Shown one piece after another: positions 52,247-61,970 of a stretch of DNA of 64,000 bases. The DNA is from Rhizobium mesosinicum (GTDB lineage: Bacteria > Pseudomonadota > Alphaproteobacteria > Rhizobiales > Rhizobiaceae). The notes beneath the pieces were generated by a model. The model was not told the DNA's origin. It worked only from the letters and a program-made list of their open reading frames with translations, and searched no databases. Position 1 is the stretch's first letter, and every line of letters starts with the position of its first letter. The stretch is from NCBI RefSeq assembly GCF_019511345.1, contig NZ_JAEUAK010000004.1, positions 62,001-126,000 of the forward strand, in the 5' to 3' direction. The translations under genes and the position numbers were made by a program.

Positions 52247-52504
52247 TTATTGCAGGGTCCTGTTGGTGGAAAACTCACCTGCCAGCATGCGGTCGCGAAG
52301 CGAATCGAGCAAGGCCTCGGCGCTACCTTCTCCATGCAGTCTGATCGTCTCGCGCAGTGCATGTGCAATTGCAGCATCGGCAATGATTTCAGGCTCGATG
52401 CCATCGGCCATGCCATCGGCCCAAGCCTCGTTCTGGTATTCCAGAGCCGCCTGCATCTTTTCGTGGACGATCATGTCGTCGATGTCGTTGAGGCTTGGTT
52501 CCAT
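52247..52504 (-). CDS. small acidic hypothetical protein
   Basis: From the ATG at 52504 (GAGG eight bases upstream) this is an 85-residue, mostly helical acidic protein (EPSLNDIDDMIVHEKMQAAL, AIAHALRETIRLHGEGSAEALLDSLRDR). An ATG at 52528 would add eight residues. No signal peptide, metal site or known family is evident. It lies 19 bp before the exported protein gene and is probably cotranscribed with it. Confidence 0.65.
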   Translation of the reverse strand: MEPSLNDIDDMIVHEKMQAALEYQNEAWADGMADGIEPEIIADAAIAHALRETIRLHGEGSAEALLDSLRDRMLAGEFSTNRTLQ

Positions 52505-52607
52505 TATCTTTTCCTCAGAACTTCTCATGTCTTACCGCTACGTTAACAACACTAACAGCCTTTTCCCAAAACGACACGTGCGCATGCGAAAACAGGTTAA
52601 TTAAACG

Positions 52608-53108
52608 TTAATTTCCAAAGCGCGAAGTAATTTCTGTGGCAAGTGTTGCACCTTCGTTACGGTACCGCTCTTCCGCCACGATGGCCGCCTGCGTGCAAAC
52701 CGTGTAAACCGAAGCGAATGCCCGGTAGCCGCGATTGAAGGCTGCGGTCAGTTTTTCCTTGCGCTGCGGCTCTCCATTCGTTTCGGAATCAAGCAGTTGC
52801 TGCATGTCGGCCCGCCATTCGTCCGCCCCTGGCGCCTTGCAGAGCGTGCGCAGATAATGCACCGAGCCCAGAACCTCGGCCAGCCGCGCCAGCTTGTCGT
52901 CATAGGGCACGATCGCAACCTGCGGCACTATTTCCTCCGGTGGCGGAGGCGCATTCTTGCCGCCCTGCACCCCATTTTGCGCGCCCCCTTGCGCCATTGT
53001 GGCACCGGCCCAGACGAGGCCGCCAAAGACAAGAGATGACAAGACGACGCGTCGAACGGGAATCATGCTTCCAGTTGATACGGGGAGGATGACCGGAACA
53101 AGGCGCAT
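52608..53108 (-). CDS. TIGR02301-family exported protein
   Basis: This 166-residue protein has an N-terminal hydrophobic signal ([20 protein letters not shown]) followed by a Gly/Pro-rich spacer. The TIGR02301 core is [31 protein letters not shown], then [24 protein letters not shown], with two conserved Cys. An inner ATG at 53066 gives a more typical signal peptide and could be the true start. The family is restricted to alphaproteobacteria, has no known function and is probably periplasmic. Confidence 0.8.
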   Translation of the reverse strand: MRLVPVILPVSTGSMIPVRRVVLSSLVFGGLVWAGATMAQGGAQNGVQGGKNAPPPPEEIVPQVAIVPYDDKLARLAEVLGSVHYLRTLCKAPGADEWRADMQQLLDSETNGEPQRKEKLTAAFNRGYRAFASVYTVCTQAAIVAEERYRNEGATLATEITSRFGN

Positions 53109-53141
53109 GCGGCAGTTTCCACTTCTATTCTCGTGATGGCC

Positions 53142-53558
53142 TCATTCTCCGGCCACCAACCGCTCAGCGCATTCGAGCACGCTTTGCGGCACCGGCATGC
53201 GCCGGATCTCTTCCACGCTGTACCAGCCGATCGCTGCCGCATCGTCAGCGGCTTCAGCCATCAGATGGCGGTCCGCCTCGACGCGGAAGACGGAGAGGAA
53301 GAAATGGCTGCTGATGCTGCCATCGGGCGTATGCGTCTTCAGGTCATAGGTGGAGAACAGGCGCGGGTTTCGTGCCTGAATGCCGGTCTCCTCGAGAAAT
53401 TCCCGCAGCGCCGTTTGCTCGGGCGTCTCGCCGGGTTCGCCGCGTCCGCCCGGAAAGGCATACATGTCGGCAGACGGCGGGTTTCGCCTGAGCACGAGAA
53501 GGAACCGGCCATCACGTTCAAGGATGGCGGAAGAGGCGGGTTTGGCTTGGGAGGTCAT
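53142..53558 (-). CDS. Nudix hydrolase
   Basis: This 138-residue protein has a complete Nudix box at residues 37-59: [20 protein letters not shown] followed by ETG. The residues needed for metal binding (REFLEE) are present. It hydrolyses a nucleoside diphosphate linked to another group. Its size and compactness suggest an ADP-ribose or oxidised-nucleotide type, but the substrate cannot be assigned. It is convergent with nothing close and divergent from the YnfA-type gene. Confidence 0.88.
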   Translation of the reverse strand: MTSQAKPASSAILERDGRFLLVLRRNPPSADMYAFPGGRGEPGETPEQTALREFLEETGIQARNPRLFSTYDLKTHTPDGSISSHFFLSVFRVEADRHLMAEAADDAAAIGWYSVEEIRRMPVPQSVLECAERLVAGE

Positions 53559-53636
53559 CGCTTCGCACGCTTTGCTGTGATGCCGCCTTATCCCACGGGC
53601 GGCTCACCTTGCGCAACCGTCGGCATTGCGTGGATT

Positions 53637-53984
53637 ATGGCTCATGATTCCTGCGAGACGCGCTTGACCTACCTGATCTACACCTTTGCCGCCCTCTTCG
53701 AAATTGCCGGCTGCTTCGCCTTCTGGGCTTGGCTGCGACTGGCAAAGCCCGTCTGGTGGCTGGCGCCGGGCATGGCGTCACTGGCGCTCTTTGCCTGGTT
53801 GCTGGCGCTGGTGCCGAGCGAGGCGGCCGGCCGCACCTTCGCGGCCTATGGCGGCATTTACATCGTCGCCTCGCTGCTGTGGCTCTGGCTGGTGGAGAAT
53901 CGCGTTCCCGACCGCTGGGACATCGGCGGCGGGCTAGTCTGCCTCGCCGGCACCGCGATCATCCTCTGTGCGCCGCGCGGTTAG
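53637..53984 (+). CDS. YnfA/UPF0060 family membrane protein
   Basis: This 115-residue protein has four membrane helices and the UPF0060 pattern [53 protein letters not shown] and a final helix ending CAPRG. A TTG at 53664 would give a length nearer the family norm (about 106-108 residues), so the true start could be there. YnfA relatives are small multidrug-resistance-like transporters. No partner is seen. Confidence 0.8.
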   Translation: MAHDSCETRLTYLIYTFAALFEIAGCFAFWAWLRLAKPVWWLAPGMASLALFAWLLALVPSEAAGRTFAAYGGIYIVASLLWLWLVENRVPDRWDIGGGLVCLAGTAIILCAPRG

Positions 53985-54079
53985 CACAATTCCACAAAAG
54001 ATGTGCAGCGCCTGCCATTTGCAATTGCACGAGGGCAAACCGCCTTGACCCATCCGGGGCAGGGTGCAAAGAAACCCTT

Positions 54080-54844
54080 ATGTGTGGACGTTTTGCCCTG
54101 ACAGAAGTAGTCAAGGATATCGCCGAAGCCTTCAGCCTTGCCGAGCTGGAAGGCTTTCCGGCGCGTTACAACATCGCGCCGACACAGCCGATTCTGGTCG
54201 TCATCGCCGGCGAGGGGCAGGAGCCGGGCAGCAACCTGCCGGATCGCCGCGCTCTTCTGGTGCGCTGGGGTTTCACCCCGGGCTGGGTCAAGGATCCCAA
54301 GGAATTTCCGCTGCTGATCAACGCGCGCGCCGAAACCGCCATCGGTAAGGCCTCCTTCCGCGCCGCCATGCGCCATCGCCGCATCCTCATACCCGCCTCC
54401 GGCTTCTATGAATGGCATCGCCCTTCGAAAGAAAGCGGCGAGAAGGCACAGGCCTACTGGATCAGGCCTCGCAGGGGTGGTGTAATCGCCTTTGCCGGGC
54501 TGATGGAAACATGGTCCTCGGCCGATGGTTCTGAGGTCGACACCGGCGCCATCCTGACGACGAAGGCAACCGGTGCGATCTCCTCGATCCATGACCGCAT
54601 GCCCGTCGTCATCCAGCCGGAAGATTTTTCACGCTGGCTGGATTGCAAGACGCAGGAGCCGCGCGAGGTCGCGGGCCTCATGCAGCCGGTTCAGGAGGAT
54701 TTCTTCGAGGCGATTCCGGTTTCTGACAGGGTCAATAAGGTCGCCAATATGGGGCCGGATCTGCAGGAGCCAGTGCCGCTCGAAAAGGCGCCGAAGCCGC
54801 CGCAGAAAAAAACACCGGATGACGGCCAGCTCAGCTTCTTTTGA
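54080..54844 (+). CDS. SRAP-domain protein (HMCES/YedK type)
   Basis: This 254-residue protein starts MCGRFAL, so Cys2 becomes the new N-terminus that bonds to abasic sites in single-stranded DNA. It also has ARYNIAPTQP, GFYEWHRP (the Glu in the active site) and SIHDRMPVVI (His). Residues after about 215 are a Pro/Lys-rich tail ending LSFF. SRAP proteins shield abasic sites as DNA-protein crosslinks. The tail ending in hydrophobic residues could be a β-clamp contact (DGQLSFF), which is an inference. Confidence 0.92.
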   Translation: MCGRFALTEVVKDIAEAFSLAELEGFPARYNIAPTQPILVVIAGEGQEPGSNLPDRRALLVRWGFTPGWVKDPKEFPLLINARAETAIGKASFRAAMRHRRILIPASGFYEWHRPSKESGEKAQAYWIRPRRGGVIAFAGLMETWSSADGSEVDTGAILTTKATGAISSIHDRMPVVIQPEDFSRWLDCKTQEPREVAGLMQPVQEDFFEAIPVSDRVNKVANMGPDLQEPVPLEKAPKPPQKKTPDDGQLSFF

Positions 54845-54947
54845 AGCCCAGCTCCACTGTCGGGTTGAATGCAATCCGGTGATGTCTGCCGGCTAATTTT
54901 GGCTAACAGATGCGTCGCTTGCAGCCCCTTTCGCGAGATACGCCGCA

Positions 54948-55030
54948 TGGCAAGTACCGATGTCATGATCGGCATCGTCAGGAGCTTGCAGGCGATCATC
55001 CTTCTCGTCGGGTTTTTCGCGCCCGCTTAG
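54948..55030 (+). CDS. possible 27-residue membrane peptide
   Basis: The short frame MASTDVMIGIVRSLQAIILL continues to FFAPA and a TAG at 55030. It has a hydrophobic helix but only a weak ribosome site, and it overlaps the end of the convergent small gene. It may not be translated. Confidence 0.2.
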
Positions 55031-55164
55031 GCTGACTTCTTGACCGACGCCGGCTTCGCCATCATCGAGGCCGCAGCGACCGCTTTGAGGCCGAGCGGGC
55101 GGTAGTTGGTCGCGAGATCCGGCTTGGCTGTCTGCTGCTGTTCCGTTGTCTTCTTCGAGGTCAC
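55027..55164 (-). CDS. small basic hypothetical protein
   Basis: A 45-residue protein from a GTG at 55164 with AGGAG six bases upstream, an excellent ribosome site. The sequence is Lys/Ala/Thr-rich (TSKKTTEQQQTAKPDLATNY, ending SVKKSA) and probably unstructured or nucleic-acid-binding. No family is recognised. It sits upstream of the SRAP gene end and is not part of an obvious operon. Confidence 0.5.
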   Translation of the reverse strand: MTSKKTTEQQQTAKPDLATNYRPLGLKAVAAASMMAKPASVKKSA

Positions 55165-55329
55165 GATACTCTCCTTACGTGTTTCCTAGAATTTTATCTG
55201 TTCTGTTCTTTTGTCTTTAATAGCGACAAAAGAGAGGCATCGCCGATCAGGAAATGTAAACACGAACCATAATTCGCGAGGCTTAACCGAAGCCTGCGTT
55301 CGTTAATACTTACTTAATAAAGTGGATGC

Positions 55330-56175
55330 TCAGATGTGGCGACCGATGTCGTCCTCGCCGATACCAGGTTCCTCGATGGTCAGCGTGCCATATTTGCGCT
55401 TCCACTTTCGCGCGCCGAAGGGCAGCGAAACGAGGTAGGCGCAGACGGTGAAGACCATCACTTCCCAGGTAAAGCTCATCAGCATCGCGACATAGAGCAC
55501 GACGCCGAGCATCGCCGGCAACACGAGATCGCGCCGCATCCGGCTCTCGGATTTACCGGACCAAACCGGCAGGCGGCTGATGAGCAGAAAGGCGATGAGG
55601 ACCGTGTAGCCCGAGGAGAGAAAGGCGAAGATCCGGTCGGTGGTGAGGCCGAGAAAGCCGAGATAGACAGGCAGAAGCACGAGCATCGCGCCGGCAGGAG
55701 CCGGCACGCCGACGAAATATTCCGATTGCCAGGGCGCGCGGTTCTCGCGCTCCGACATCACGTTGAAGCGCGCCAATCTGAGGCCGGCAGCGATCGTGTA
55801 GATGAGCGCGGCGATCCAGCCCAGCGAACGCGCTTCGTCAAGCGCGTAGACATAGACCACGAGGGCAGGGGCGACGCCAAAATTGACGATGTCGGCGAGC
55901 GAATCCATCTGCGCGCCGAATTTCGACGTGGCCTTCATCAGCCGCGCCACACGCCCGTCGATGCCGTCGAGGAACGCGGCGAGGAGCACCATGGCGACAG
56001 CCAGCTCATACCGGCCTTCGAAAGCAAGCCGGATGCCGGTCAGGCCGGCGCAGATGGCAAGGATGGTGATGAGGTTCGGAACGACGAGCCGGATCGGAAT
56101 CTCGCGCAGGCGCGGTCCGCGGGCGGAATCGTCCTTCGGGCCGTTCGGTTCGAAGGGCGGAAAGGGTGGTTCCAT
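55330..56175 (-). CDS. pssA: CDP-diacylglycerol-serine O-phosphatidyltransferase
   Basis: From the ATG at 56175 this is a 281-residue, multi-helix CDP-alcohol phosphotransferase with the catalytic motif DG(x2)AR(x8)G(x3)D(x3)D in DGRVARLMKATSKFGAQMDS and LAD. It forms phosphatidylserine from CDP-diacylglycerol and serine at the inner membrane. The next gene upstream, 19 bp away, is psd, which decarboxylates its product, so the two genes carry out consecutive steps to phosphatidylethanolamine. Confidence 0.95.
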   Translation of the reverse strand: MEPPFPPFEPNGPKDDSARGPRLREIPIRLVVPNLITILAICAGLTGIRLAFEGRYELAVAMVLLAAFLDGIDGRVARLMKATSKFGAQMDSLADIVNFGVAPALVVYVYALDEARSLGWIAALIYTIAAGLRLARFNVMSERENRAPWQSEYFVGVPAPAGAMLVLLPVYLGFLGLTTDRIFAFLSSGYTVLIAFLLISRLPVWSGKSESRMRRDLVLPAMLGVVLYVAMLMSFTWEVMVFTVCAYLVSLPFGARKWKRKYGTLTIEEPGIGEDDIGRHI

Positions 56176-56194
56176 ATCGCGCTCTCCTGAAAAA

Positions 56195-56893
56195 TTAGCT
56201 GCGGCGGCTGATGACCGGGCCCTTCGACGATGCGAATTCGGCGATAACCGTCTCGCCGGCAACCGCTGTCTGGCCGAGCGAGACGCGCGGTGCGGCACTA
56301 GCCGGCAGGAAGACATCGAGGCGCGAGCCGAAGCGGATAAGACCGAAACGTTCGCCGGCATCGACGGGTTCATTGACGTGCGAGAAGCAGAGGATTCGTC
56401 GTGCGACGAGGCCGGCGATCTGCACCACGCCGATCTGGCCGTGGCTGGTCTCGATCACAAGACCGTTGCGCTCGTTCTCTTCGCTCGCCTTGTCGAGTTC
56501 GGCATTCACGAAGGTGCCGGGGCGGTAATTGATGCTGACGATGCGGCCGCGCATCGGCGCGCGGTTCACATGGCAGTTGAAGACGTTCATGAAGACGGAG
56601 ATGCGCAGCATAGGCTCGTTGCCGAGATTCAGCTCGGCAGGGGGCGTGACCATCTGTATCGAAGAAACCTTGCCATCGGCGGGCGAAATGACGAGATCAT
56701 CGTCCTGCGGCGTCACCCGCTCCGGATCACGGAAGAAATAGGCGCACCACAGCGTCAGGATAAGCCCGACCCAGAAGAGCGGCTTGAAGATCCAGCCCAA
56801 TACGAGCGACGCGACGAAGAAGGCGGCGACGAAGGCGTAACCCTCCTTGTGCACCGGTACGATCGTGTTGCGAACCGTATCGAACAAGCTCAT
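56195..56893 (-). CDS. psd: phosphatidylserine decarboxylase proenzyme
   Basis: This 232-residue protein is the short (PSD-A-like) form. It has an N-terminal membrane anchor (about residues 20-50), [21 protein letters not shown] and the autocleavage site [12 protein letters not shown]. In this form Ser190 becomes the pyruvoyl group that cleaves the chain into alpha and beta subunits. It converts phosphatidylserine to phosphatidylethanolamine in rhizobial membranes. It is followed 19 bp downstream by pssA. Confidence 0.95.
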   Translation of the reverse strand: MSLFDTVRNTIVPVHKEGYAFVAAFFVASLVLGWIFKPLFWVGLILTLWCAYFFRDPERVTPQDDDLVISPADGKVSSIQMVTPPAELNLGNEPMLRISVFMNVFNCHVNRAPMRGRIVSINYRPGTFVNAELDKASEENERNGLVIETSHGQIGVVQIAGLVARRILCFSHVNEPVDAGERFGLIRFGSRLDVFLPASAAPRVSLGQTAVAGETVIAEFASSKGPVISRRS

Positions 56894-56997
56894 GAATGCC
56901 GGCCTCCTGTCGTTTTTCGTATCCGCTGGTTACAGAAAAACGACAGGAGGAGCAATGGCGCGGACCTCAGGTCGCCTTCAAAGCGTCGGTTCTAAAC

Positions 56998-57023
56998 AAT
57001 AAAACGGACGATTTCGTCCGTTT
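56998..57023 (-). terminator. rho-independent terminator of the ABC transporter gene
   Basis: The stem AAACGGACGA / TCGTCCGTTT is flanked by a T-tract (TTTTATT on the minus strand) 7 bp past the stop codon. Confidence 0.8.
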
Positions 57024-57029
57024 ACGGCG

Positions 57030-58907
57030 CTAGCTCGCCGGCGCCAGCCGGTTGACGATGCCGAGCTCGTCGCTCTCGCGAACCTGCTTGAGATGCTCCT
57101 CGGCCTGTGTCGCCTCGCGCTGGCGGTTCCACATCGAGGCATAGAGGCCGTTCTGTTCGAGAAGGGCGGCATGCGTGCCGCGCTCGGCGATCTCGCCGCT
57201 CTTCAAGACGATGATCTCGTCGGCCCCGATGACGGTGGAGAGGCGATGGGCAATGACCAGCGTCGTGCGGTTCTTGGAAACGACATCCAATGCCGTCTGG
57301 ATCTCCCGCTCCGTCGTCGTGTCGAGCGCCGAGGTCGCCTCGTCGAGGATCAGGATCGGCGGGGCCTTCAGGATGGTGCGGGCGATGGCCACGCGCTGCT
57401 TCTCGCCACCGGAAAGCTTCAGTCCGCGTTCGCCGACCTTGGTTTCGAAACCCTCCGGCAGCATTTCGATGAAATGCCCGATCTGGGCGATTTCAGCCGC
57501 CTGCTTCACCTCGGCTTCGCTGGCCGAAGGCCGGCCGTAGCGGATGTTATAGGCGACGGTGTCGTTGAACAGGACCGTATCCTGCGGCACCATGCCGATC
57601 ACCGAGCGCAGGCTTTTCTGCGTGATGGTGCGGATGTCCTGCCCGTCGACGGTGATGGAACCGCTCTGGATATCGTAGAAACGATAGAGCAGGCGCGACA
57701 GTGTCGATTTGCCGGCGCCCGACGGGCCGACGACGGCAACCGTCTTGCCGGCGGGAACGTCGAAGGAAATGCCTTTCAGGATCGGCCGGGCCGGGTCATA
57801 GGCGAAATGCACGTCCTTGAAGGAGATGGCGCCCTGGCCAATGACAAGGTCTTTCGCATCGGGCGCGTCCAGAACCTCCGCCTTCACTTCCAGAAGATCG
57901 AACATCTGCTCGATATCGATCAGCCCCTGGCGGATTTCGCGATAGACGAAGCCGATGAAGTTCAGCGGCACGGAAAGCTGCAGCAGCATAGAATTGACGA
58001 AGACGAAATCGCCGACCGTGTGCTCGCCGCGCTGGACCGACCAGGCCGAGAGGACGAGCATGATCGTCGTGCCGATGCCGAAGATCACGCCCTGGCCGAA
58101 GTTCAGCCAGCCGAGCGAGGTCCACACATCTGTCGCCGCCTTTTCATAGCGCTCCATCGACTTGTCGAAGCGTCTGGCCTCCATCTCCTCATTGCCGAAA
58201 TATTTGACGGTCTCGAAATTGAGGAGTGAATCGATCGCCTTGGTATTGGCGTCCGTATCGCTGTCGTTCATCGCCCGGCGGATCGAGATGCGCCAGTCGG
58301 AAGCGCGGATCGTGAACCAGATATAGGCCCAGACGGTGAAGGCGGTAACGGCGAGATAGGAGAAACCGTAGCCCCACCAGAAGATCGCCGCCGTCAGCAG
58401 GAATTCGATGACCGTCGGGATCGAGTTCAGGATCGTGAAACGCACGATCGTTTCGATGCCCTTGGTGCCGCGCTCGATAATGCGCGAAAGCCCGCCCGTC
58501 TTGCGCTCCAGATGGAAGCGCAGGGAAAGTTCATGCATGTGCACGAAGGTGCGGTAGGCAAGCTGGCGCACCGCATATTGACCGACGCTGGCAAAGAGCG
58601 AGTCTCTGAGTTGGTTGAGGCCGAGCTGGATGAGACGGGTCAGGTTATAGGCGATGACGAGGGCGGTGGCACCGATCAGCAGCGGCGGCAGCGTGCCCTG
58701 CAGGTCCATCCTGCCGTTCAGCGCATCGGTCGACCACTTGAAGAAATAGGGCACCAGCAGCAGCACGAATTTCGAGATGAGCAGGTAGACCGAGGCCCAG
58801 ACGACCCGCATCCTCAGATCCGGCCTGTCTTTCGGCCACATATAGGGCCAAAGATTGTAGAGCGTTCCCAATAGGTTGGAGTCTGAAACTGTCTTGCCGT
58901 TTGCCAT
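57030..58907 (-). CDS. Atm1-type ABC exporter (glutathione/heavy-metal)
   Basis: This 625-residue half-transporter has six membrane helices (about residues 36-330) and an ATPase domain with Walker A GPSGAGKST (394-402), signature LSGGEKQ (498-504), Walker B ILILDEA (518-524) and a C-terminal H-loop (VIAHRLST). The NFETVKYFGNE block (230-240) and WLNFGQGVIFG, with Asn269 and Gln272 at glutathione contacts in Atm1 homologues, mark the Atm1/ABCB7 group. It would export glutathione conjugates or a sulphur compound for metal detoxification or Fe-S homeostasis. Confidence 0.92.
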   Translation of the reverse strand: MANGKTVSDSNLLGTLYNLWPYMWPKDRPDLRMRVVWASVYLLISKFVLLLVPYFFKWSTDALNGRMDLQGTLPPLLIGATALVIAYNLTRLIQLGLNQLRDSLFASVGQYAVRQLAYRTFVHMHELSLRFHLERKTGGLSRIIERGTKGIETIVRFTILNSIPTVIEFLLTAAIFWWGYGFSYLAVTAFTVWAYIWFTIRASDWRISIRRAMNDSDTDANTKAIDSLLNFETVKYFGNEEMEARRFDKSMERYEKAATDVWTSLGWLNFGQGVIFGIGTTIMLVLSAWSVQRGEHTVGDFVFVNSMLLQLSVPLNFIGFVYREIRQGLIDIEQMFDLLEVKAEVLDAPDAKDLVIGQGAISFKDVHFAYDPARPILKGISFDVPAGKTVAVVGPSGAGKSTLSRLLYRFYDIQSGSITVDGQDIRTITQKSLRSVIGMVPQDTVLFNDTVAYNIRYGRPSASEAEVKQAAEIAQIGHFIEMLPEGFETKVGERGLKLSGGEKQRVAIARTILKAPPILILDEATSALDTTTEREIQTALDVVSKNRTTLVIAHRLSTVIGADEIIVLKSGEIAERGTHAALLEQNGLYASMWNRQREATQAEEHLKQVRESDELGIVNRLAPAS

Positions 58908-59034
58908 GCTTGTCTCCAGCCCGGCGGGCCGCTGTCGCCGCGGCCTGTCGCCGCCCCCGCGAGATATGCCACCGGATGGCGGATTACAACATTGACAGGG
59001 ATTTTATAGGCGAGGTGTTGTGCGTCGGTGCTAA

Positions 59035-59066
59035 CGAAAACGGCGGCTGATGGGCCGCCGTTTTCG
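59035..59066 (-). terminator. rho-independent terminator of the LysM gene
   Basis: A 13-bp stem CGAAAACGGCGGC / GCCGCCGTTTTCG lies directly after the stop at 59069. The arms end in a T-tract on the minus strand. Confidence 0.85.
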
Positions 59067-59068
59067 AT

Positions 59069-61123
59069 TTAGAGATGCCCGCCCGAGAGCCGCTTGCGGT
59101 GCAGCTCCTCGGCATTCGGAAGCGCATCCTTCGGCAGGCCGAAGACCTGACCCGGACGGATGCGGTCCGGATTGAGGATCTTGTCCTCGTTGGCGATGTA
59201 GATCGTCGTATAGCGCACACCAAGGCCATAAGTACGCCGGGAGATCTGCCAGAGCGTATCCCCACGGCGGATGATGACAGCGTTGTTGTTTGCCGTCAGC
59301 GGCGCCTGCTCGATCGTCTTCGGCTGGCCGCCGGCCGATACCTCGTTTGAGGGCATCGGCGCGACATCGGCGCCGGGAGCCGTCAGTTCGGCAATGATCG
59401 CGCCGAGCTTGTCGAGCGCCGCGCCGACCGATTTGGCATCCTTCGGCAGGCTCTGCAGCATCGTCAGCGCGTTCGCCGCGACCCGAGAGGCCGAAGCCGA
59501 TGCCTGCTTGAAGGCGTCGGTTGCATCGATGCCCGGACGGAAGTCGACGAGCGCGCGCAGCGCGAACTCGGTGGCGGAGCGGGCTGCTGCGAGCTGCTCC
59601 GCACCCGGTACCTTGCCGTCGGCGAAGAGGCCCTTCAGCAGGCCGAAGGCTTTCGTCGCATCGCCCTCGAGCTTGCCGAGCTGGCCCTCGTCGAGCGGCA
59701 CCATCGCCTGATTGGCGTTACTGCCGGACTGCGCGGCAACCGTTACCTGATTGCCTTCCGGACGGTTGAAATTGACGGTCGCACGGACGAGGACCTTGCC
59801 CGAGCCATCGACGACATCGACACGGATCTTGTGATCGCCGACCGAGAGATTCATTGCGCCGCTGATAACGAAGTGACCGTCCGGCTCCGCCGTATCCTGG
59901 CCGATCAACGCATCGTCGGCGTAACCGACGACCTTAGCATTGCTTCGCGCCGTGCCGGCCACGAAGATCTTGTTGCCCTCGATCTCGACTGCATTGATCA
60001 TCACGTCGGCGGCAGCCGCGTTGCCCTGCTGGGTGCCGGGAATGATCGCATTGTTCGATATTACGGGCGTGTTCGCCGTCTGCATCGCGACCTGGTCATT
60101 CGGAGCGCCATTGGGGGCAGGCTGCGTATTGTCGGCCGGCTGGTTGCCGGCGGCTGCCACGGCTGCGTCATTGGCAGTCGGCGTCTGGGCGTCGGCGACC
60201 TCGGCCTTCGGCGCGGTAATGATACGGCTGGCCGTGCCGGGCTTGGAAACCATGGCGAGCAACTCGCTGCCGCTCCCGTCCTTCGGCACGGAAACGGTCG
60301 CAACTTCTTCAGATAGCGTGGTCTTGCCATCCTTCCCGGTTACCTTCAGCACGAGCTGGTGATCGCCGGCTGGAAGCGGGTTGTCGAGAACGGCTGCGAA
60401 ATCGCCGGTGCCATCGACATCGGTCGTCACGACCACTTTGTCGCCGTCGAGCACTTCCAGCTTGCCATTCGGCTCGGCCGAACCGGCAATGACGGTCGAA
60501 CCGTCTGGCTCGACGCGAAGCACGTCGAATGCCGGGATCTTCGGGCCGCCGTTGGACGCGGTATCGGCGGCAGTCTGGCCATTGGCTGCGGCCGGCTGGC
60601 CGGCTGGCTCCGACGCACCGGTCAGCGCGGCTTCGGCGCGTGCGAGGGCGGCCAAAGCATCGACGGCATTTTCAGGAAGAGTCTGGACGATATCACGGGC
60701 CTTGCCCGCACCGTCCTTGGCCTTGGAGACGAGGCCGGCAGTGGTCGTGTCGAGACCTTCAGGGGCAGCGAAATCGACGATCGCGGTCAACGTGTTCACG
60801 GCTGCGGTCTTTGCGCCCGCAAGCGCATCGGCGGCGGGCACCTTGCCATCGGCAAACAGCGCCTTCAGGCCGGAGAGGGACCGGACGGCATCGGCAGTGA
60901 GGCTTCCGATCTTCTGGGCGGCCTCTGCGGCATCCGCGACAGCGGAACGGGAAGTCTTGGATGTTTCGTTAACCGTATTGTTGACCTCGGTGCCAGCCTG
61001 GTTGATGGCGTCACCAACCTTCGCCACATCAGAACCGAGCCGGGGCATGACGAAAAACACCATCAGTATGATTGCGATTACGAGCACTGCTAGGGCCAGC
61101 AAGCCGGCACGGTTTTTCATCAT
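59069..61123 (-). CDS. membrane-anchored LysM protein with mirrored A-B-B-A repeats
   Basis: This 684-residue protein has one N-terminal membrane helix (residues 7-27). Helical repeat A1 (about 83-168; LFADGKVPAADALAGAK) is followed by β-sandwich B1 (about 200-280). A second β-sandwich, B2 (about 375-455), precedes helical repeat A2 (about 493-581; LFADGKVPGAEQLAAAR) and a C-terminal LysM (about 615-664; IIRRGDTLWQISRRTYG). The A copies share LFADGKVP exactly. The B copies share an AG-xA-xxNxK pattern. The LysM should bind peptidoglycan, so the protein could bridge membrane and wall. Low-complexity linkers join the modules. Confidence 0.85.
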   Translation of the reverse strand: MMKNRAGLLALAVLVIAIILMVFFVMPRLGSDVAKVGDAINQAGTEVNNTVNETSKTSRSAVADAAEAAQKIGSLTADAVRSLSGLKALFADGKVPAADALAGAKTAAVNTLTAIVDFAAPEGLDTTTAGLVSKAKDGAGKARDIVQTLPENAVDALAALARAEAALTGASEPAGQPAAANGQTAADTASNGGPKIPAFDVLRVEPDGSTVIAGSAEPNGKLEVLDGDKVVVTTDVDGTGDFAAVLDNPLPAGDHQLVLKVTGKDGKTTLSEEVATVSVPKDGSGSELLAMVSKPGTASRIITAPKAEVADAQTPTANDAAVAAAGNQPADNTQPAPNGAPNDQVAMQTANTPVISNNAIIPGTQQGNAAAADVMINAVEIEGNKIFVAGTARSNAKVVGYADDALIGQDTAEPDGHFVISGAMNLSVGDHKIRVDVVDGSGKVLVRATVNFNRPEGNQVTVAAQSGSNANQAMVPLDEGQLGKLEGDATKAFGLLKGLFADGKVPGAEQLAAARSATEFALRALVDFRPGIDATDAFKQASASASRVAANALTMLQSLPKDAKSVGAALDKLGAIIAELTAPGADVAPMPSNEVSAGGQPKTIEQAPLTANNNAVIIRRGDTLWQISRRTYGLGVRYTTIYIANEDKILNPDRIRPGQVFGLPKDALPNAEELHRKRLSGGHL

Positions 61124-61279
61124 TGCGTCTCCAAAGGCGGCAAATTGCCGTAGTATTCAGAAATTGCTAGCGATTCCCGTTGCTTTGCACAAGCATTCAA
61201 AGCAAATACTCAAGCTCCGGACGTCGCTTTTCAGTCAATTTTCTTGACTGCATTGAAATGGAATAGTTGTTTTTCCCTT

Positions 61280-61903
61280 ATGACCGAACAATCTGTACCG
61301 ATTCGATCCATTTGCGTTTACTGCGGCTCTCGGCCGGGACGCGATCCTTCCCATATGGCTGCCGGCCGCGCGCTCGGAAAAGAGATTGCGGAATATGGCC
61401 TTCGCCTGATCTACGGCGGCGGCACAAAGGGCATCATGGGCGCTGTGGCCAGCGGGACCTTATCCAACGGCGGCCAGGTGACGGGCATCATTCCCGAGTT
61501 CCTGATCGATATGGAAGCGACTCGCCATTCGCTCGGCCAGCTCAACGAGCTTATTGTAACCCCTGACATGCATGCGCGCAAACACATGATGTTCGAGCGT
61601 TCGGACGCTTTTGTGGCCCTGCCGGGCGGTATCGGCACGCTGGAAGAGATCGTCGAGATCATGACGTGGGCGCAGCTCGGCCGTCACGAAAAGCCGATGG
61701 TCTTTGCCAACATCAACGGCTTCTGGGATCCGATGATGGAGCTCTTGCGCCACATGACGGGTGAGGGTTTCCTGCACACCGCTCATCGTGTCCAGCCGCT
61801 CGTCATCGACGAGATCTCCGGCATCATCCCCGCCATCATGGCGCAGGCGGCAGAGCTTGCCGCCGACCGTAGCGGCGAGGATGAGGTCATTTCGAAGATG
61901 TAG
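61280..61903 (+). CDS. LOG-family protein (cytokinin-type phosphoribohydrolase)
   Basis: From the ATG at 61280 this is a 207-residue Rossmann-like protein with the LOG signatures VYCGSRPGRDP, LIYGGGTKGIMGAVASG and ALPGGIGTLEEIVE (the PGGxGTxxE motif). LOG enzymes cleave nucleoside 5'-monophosphates, including cytokinin ribotides to active cytokinin bases. In a plant-associated rhizobium this gives a link to cytokinin or nucleotide recycling, but many bacterial members are general nucleotide hydrolases. Confidence 0.88.
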   Translation: MTEQSVPIRSICVYCGSRPGRDPSHMAAGRALGKEIAEYGLRLIYGGGTKGIMGAVASGTLSNGGQVTGIIPEFLIDMEATRHSLGQLNELIVTPDMHARKHMMFERSDAFVALPGGIGTLEEIVEIMTWAQLGRHEKPMVFANINGFWDPMMELLRHMTGEGFLHTAHRVQPLVIDEISGIIPAIMAQAAELAADRSGEDEVISKM

Positions 61904-61910
61904 GCTTCAT

Positions 61911-61956
61911 GCGATTCCAGCAAAGTGTGCGGCGGTTTGCGTCTGGAATTGCGTAG
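61911..61956. repeat. rhizobial intergenic palindromic repeat
   Basis: GCGATTCCAG...AAAGTGTGCGGCGGTTTGCG...CTGGAATTGCG shares its AAAGTGTGCGG.GGTTT core with the copy at 40656. The flanking CGATTCCAG/CTGGAATTGCG arms form a stem. It lies between the LOG and rarD genes. Confidence 0.5.
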
Positions 61957-61970
61957 GAAAAACGCCGGGT

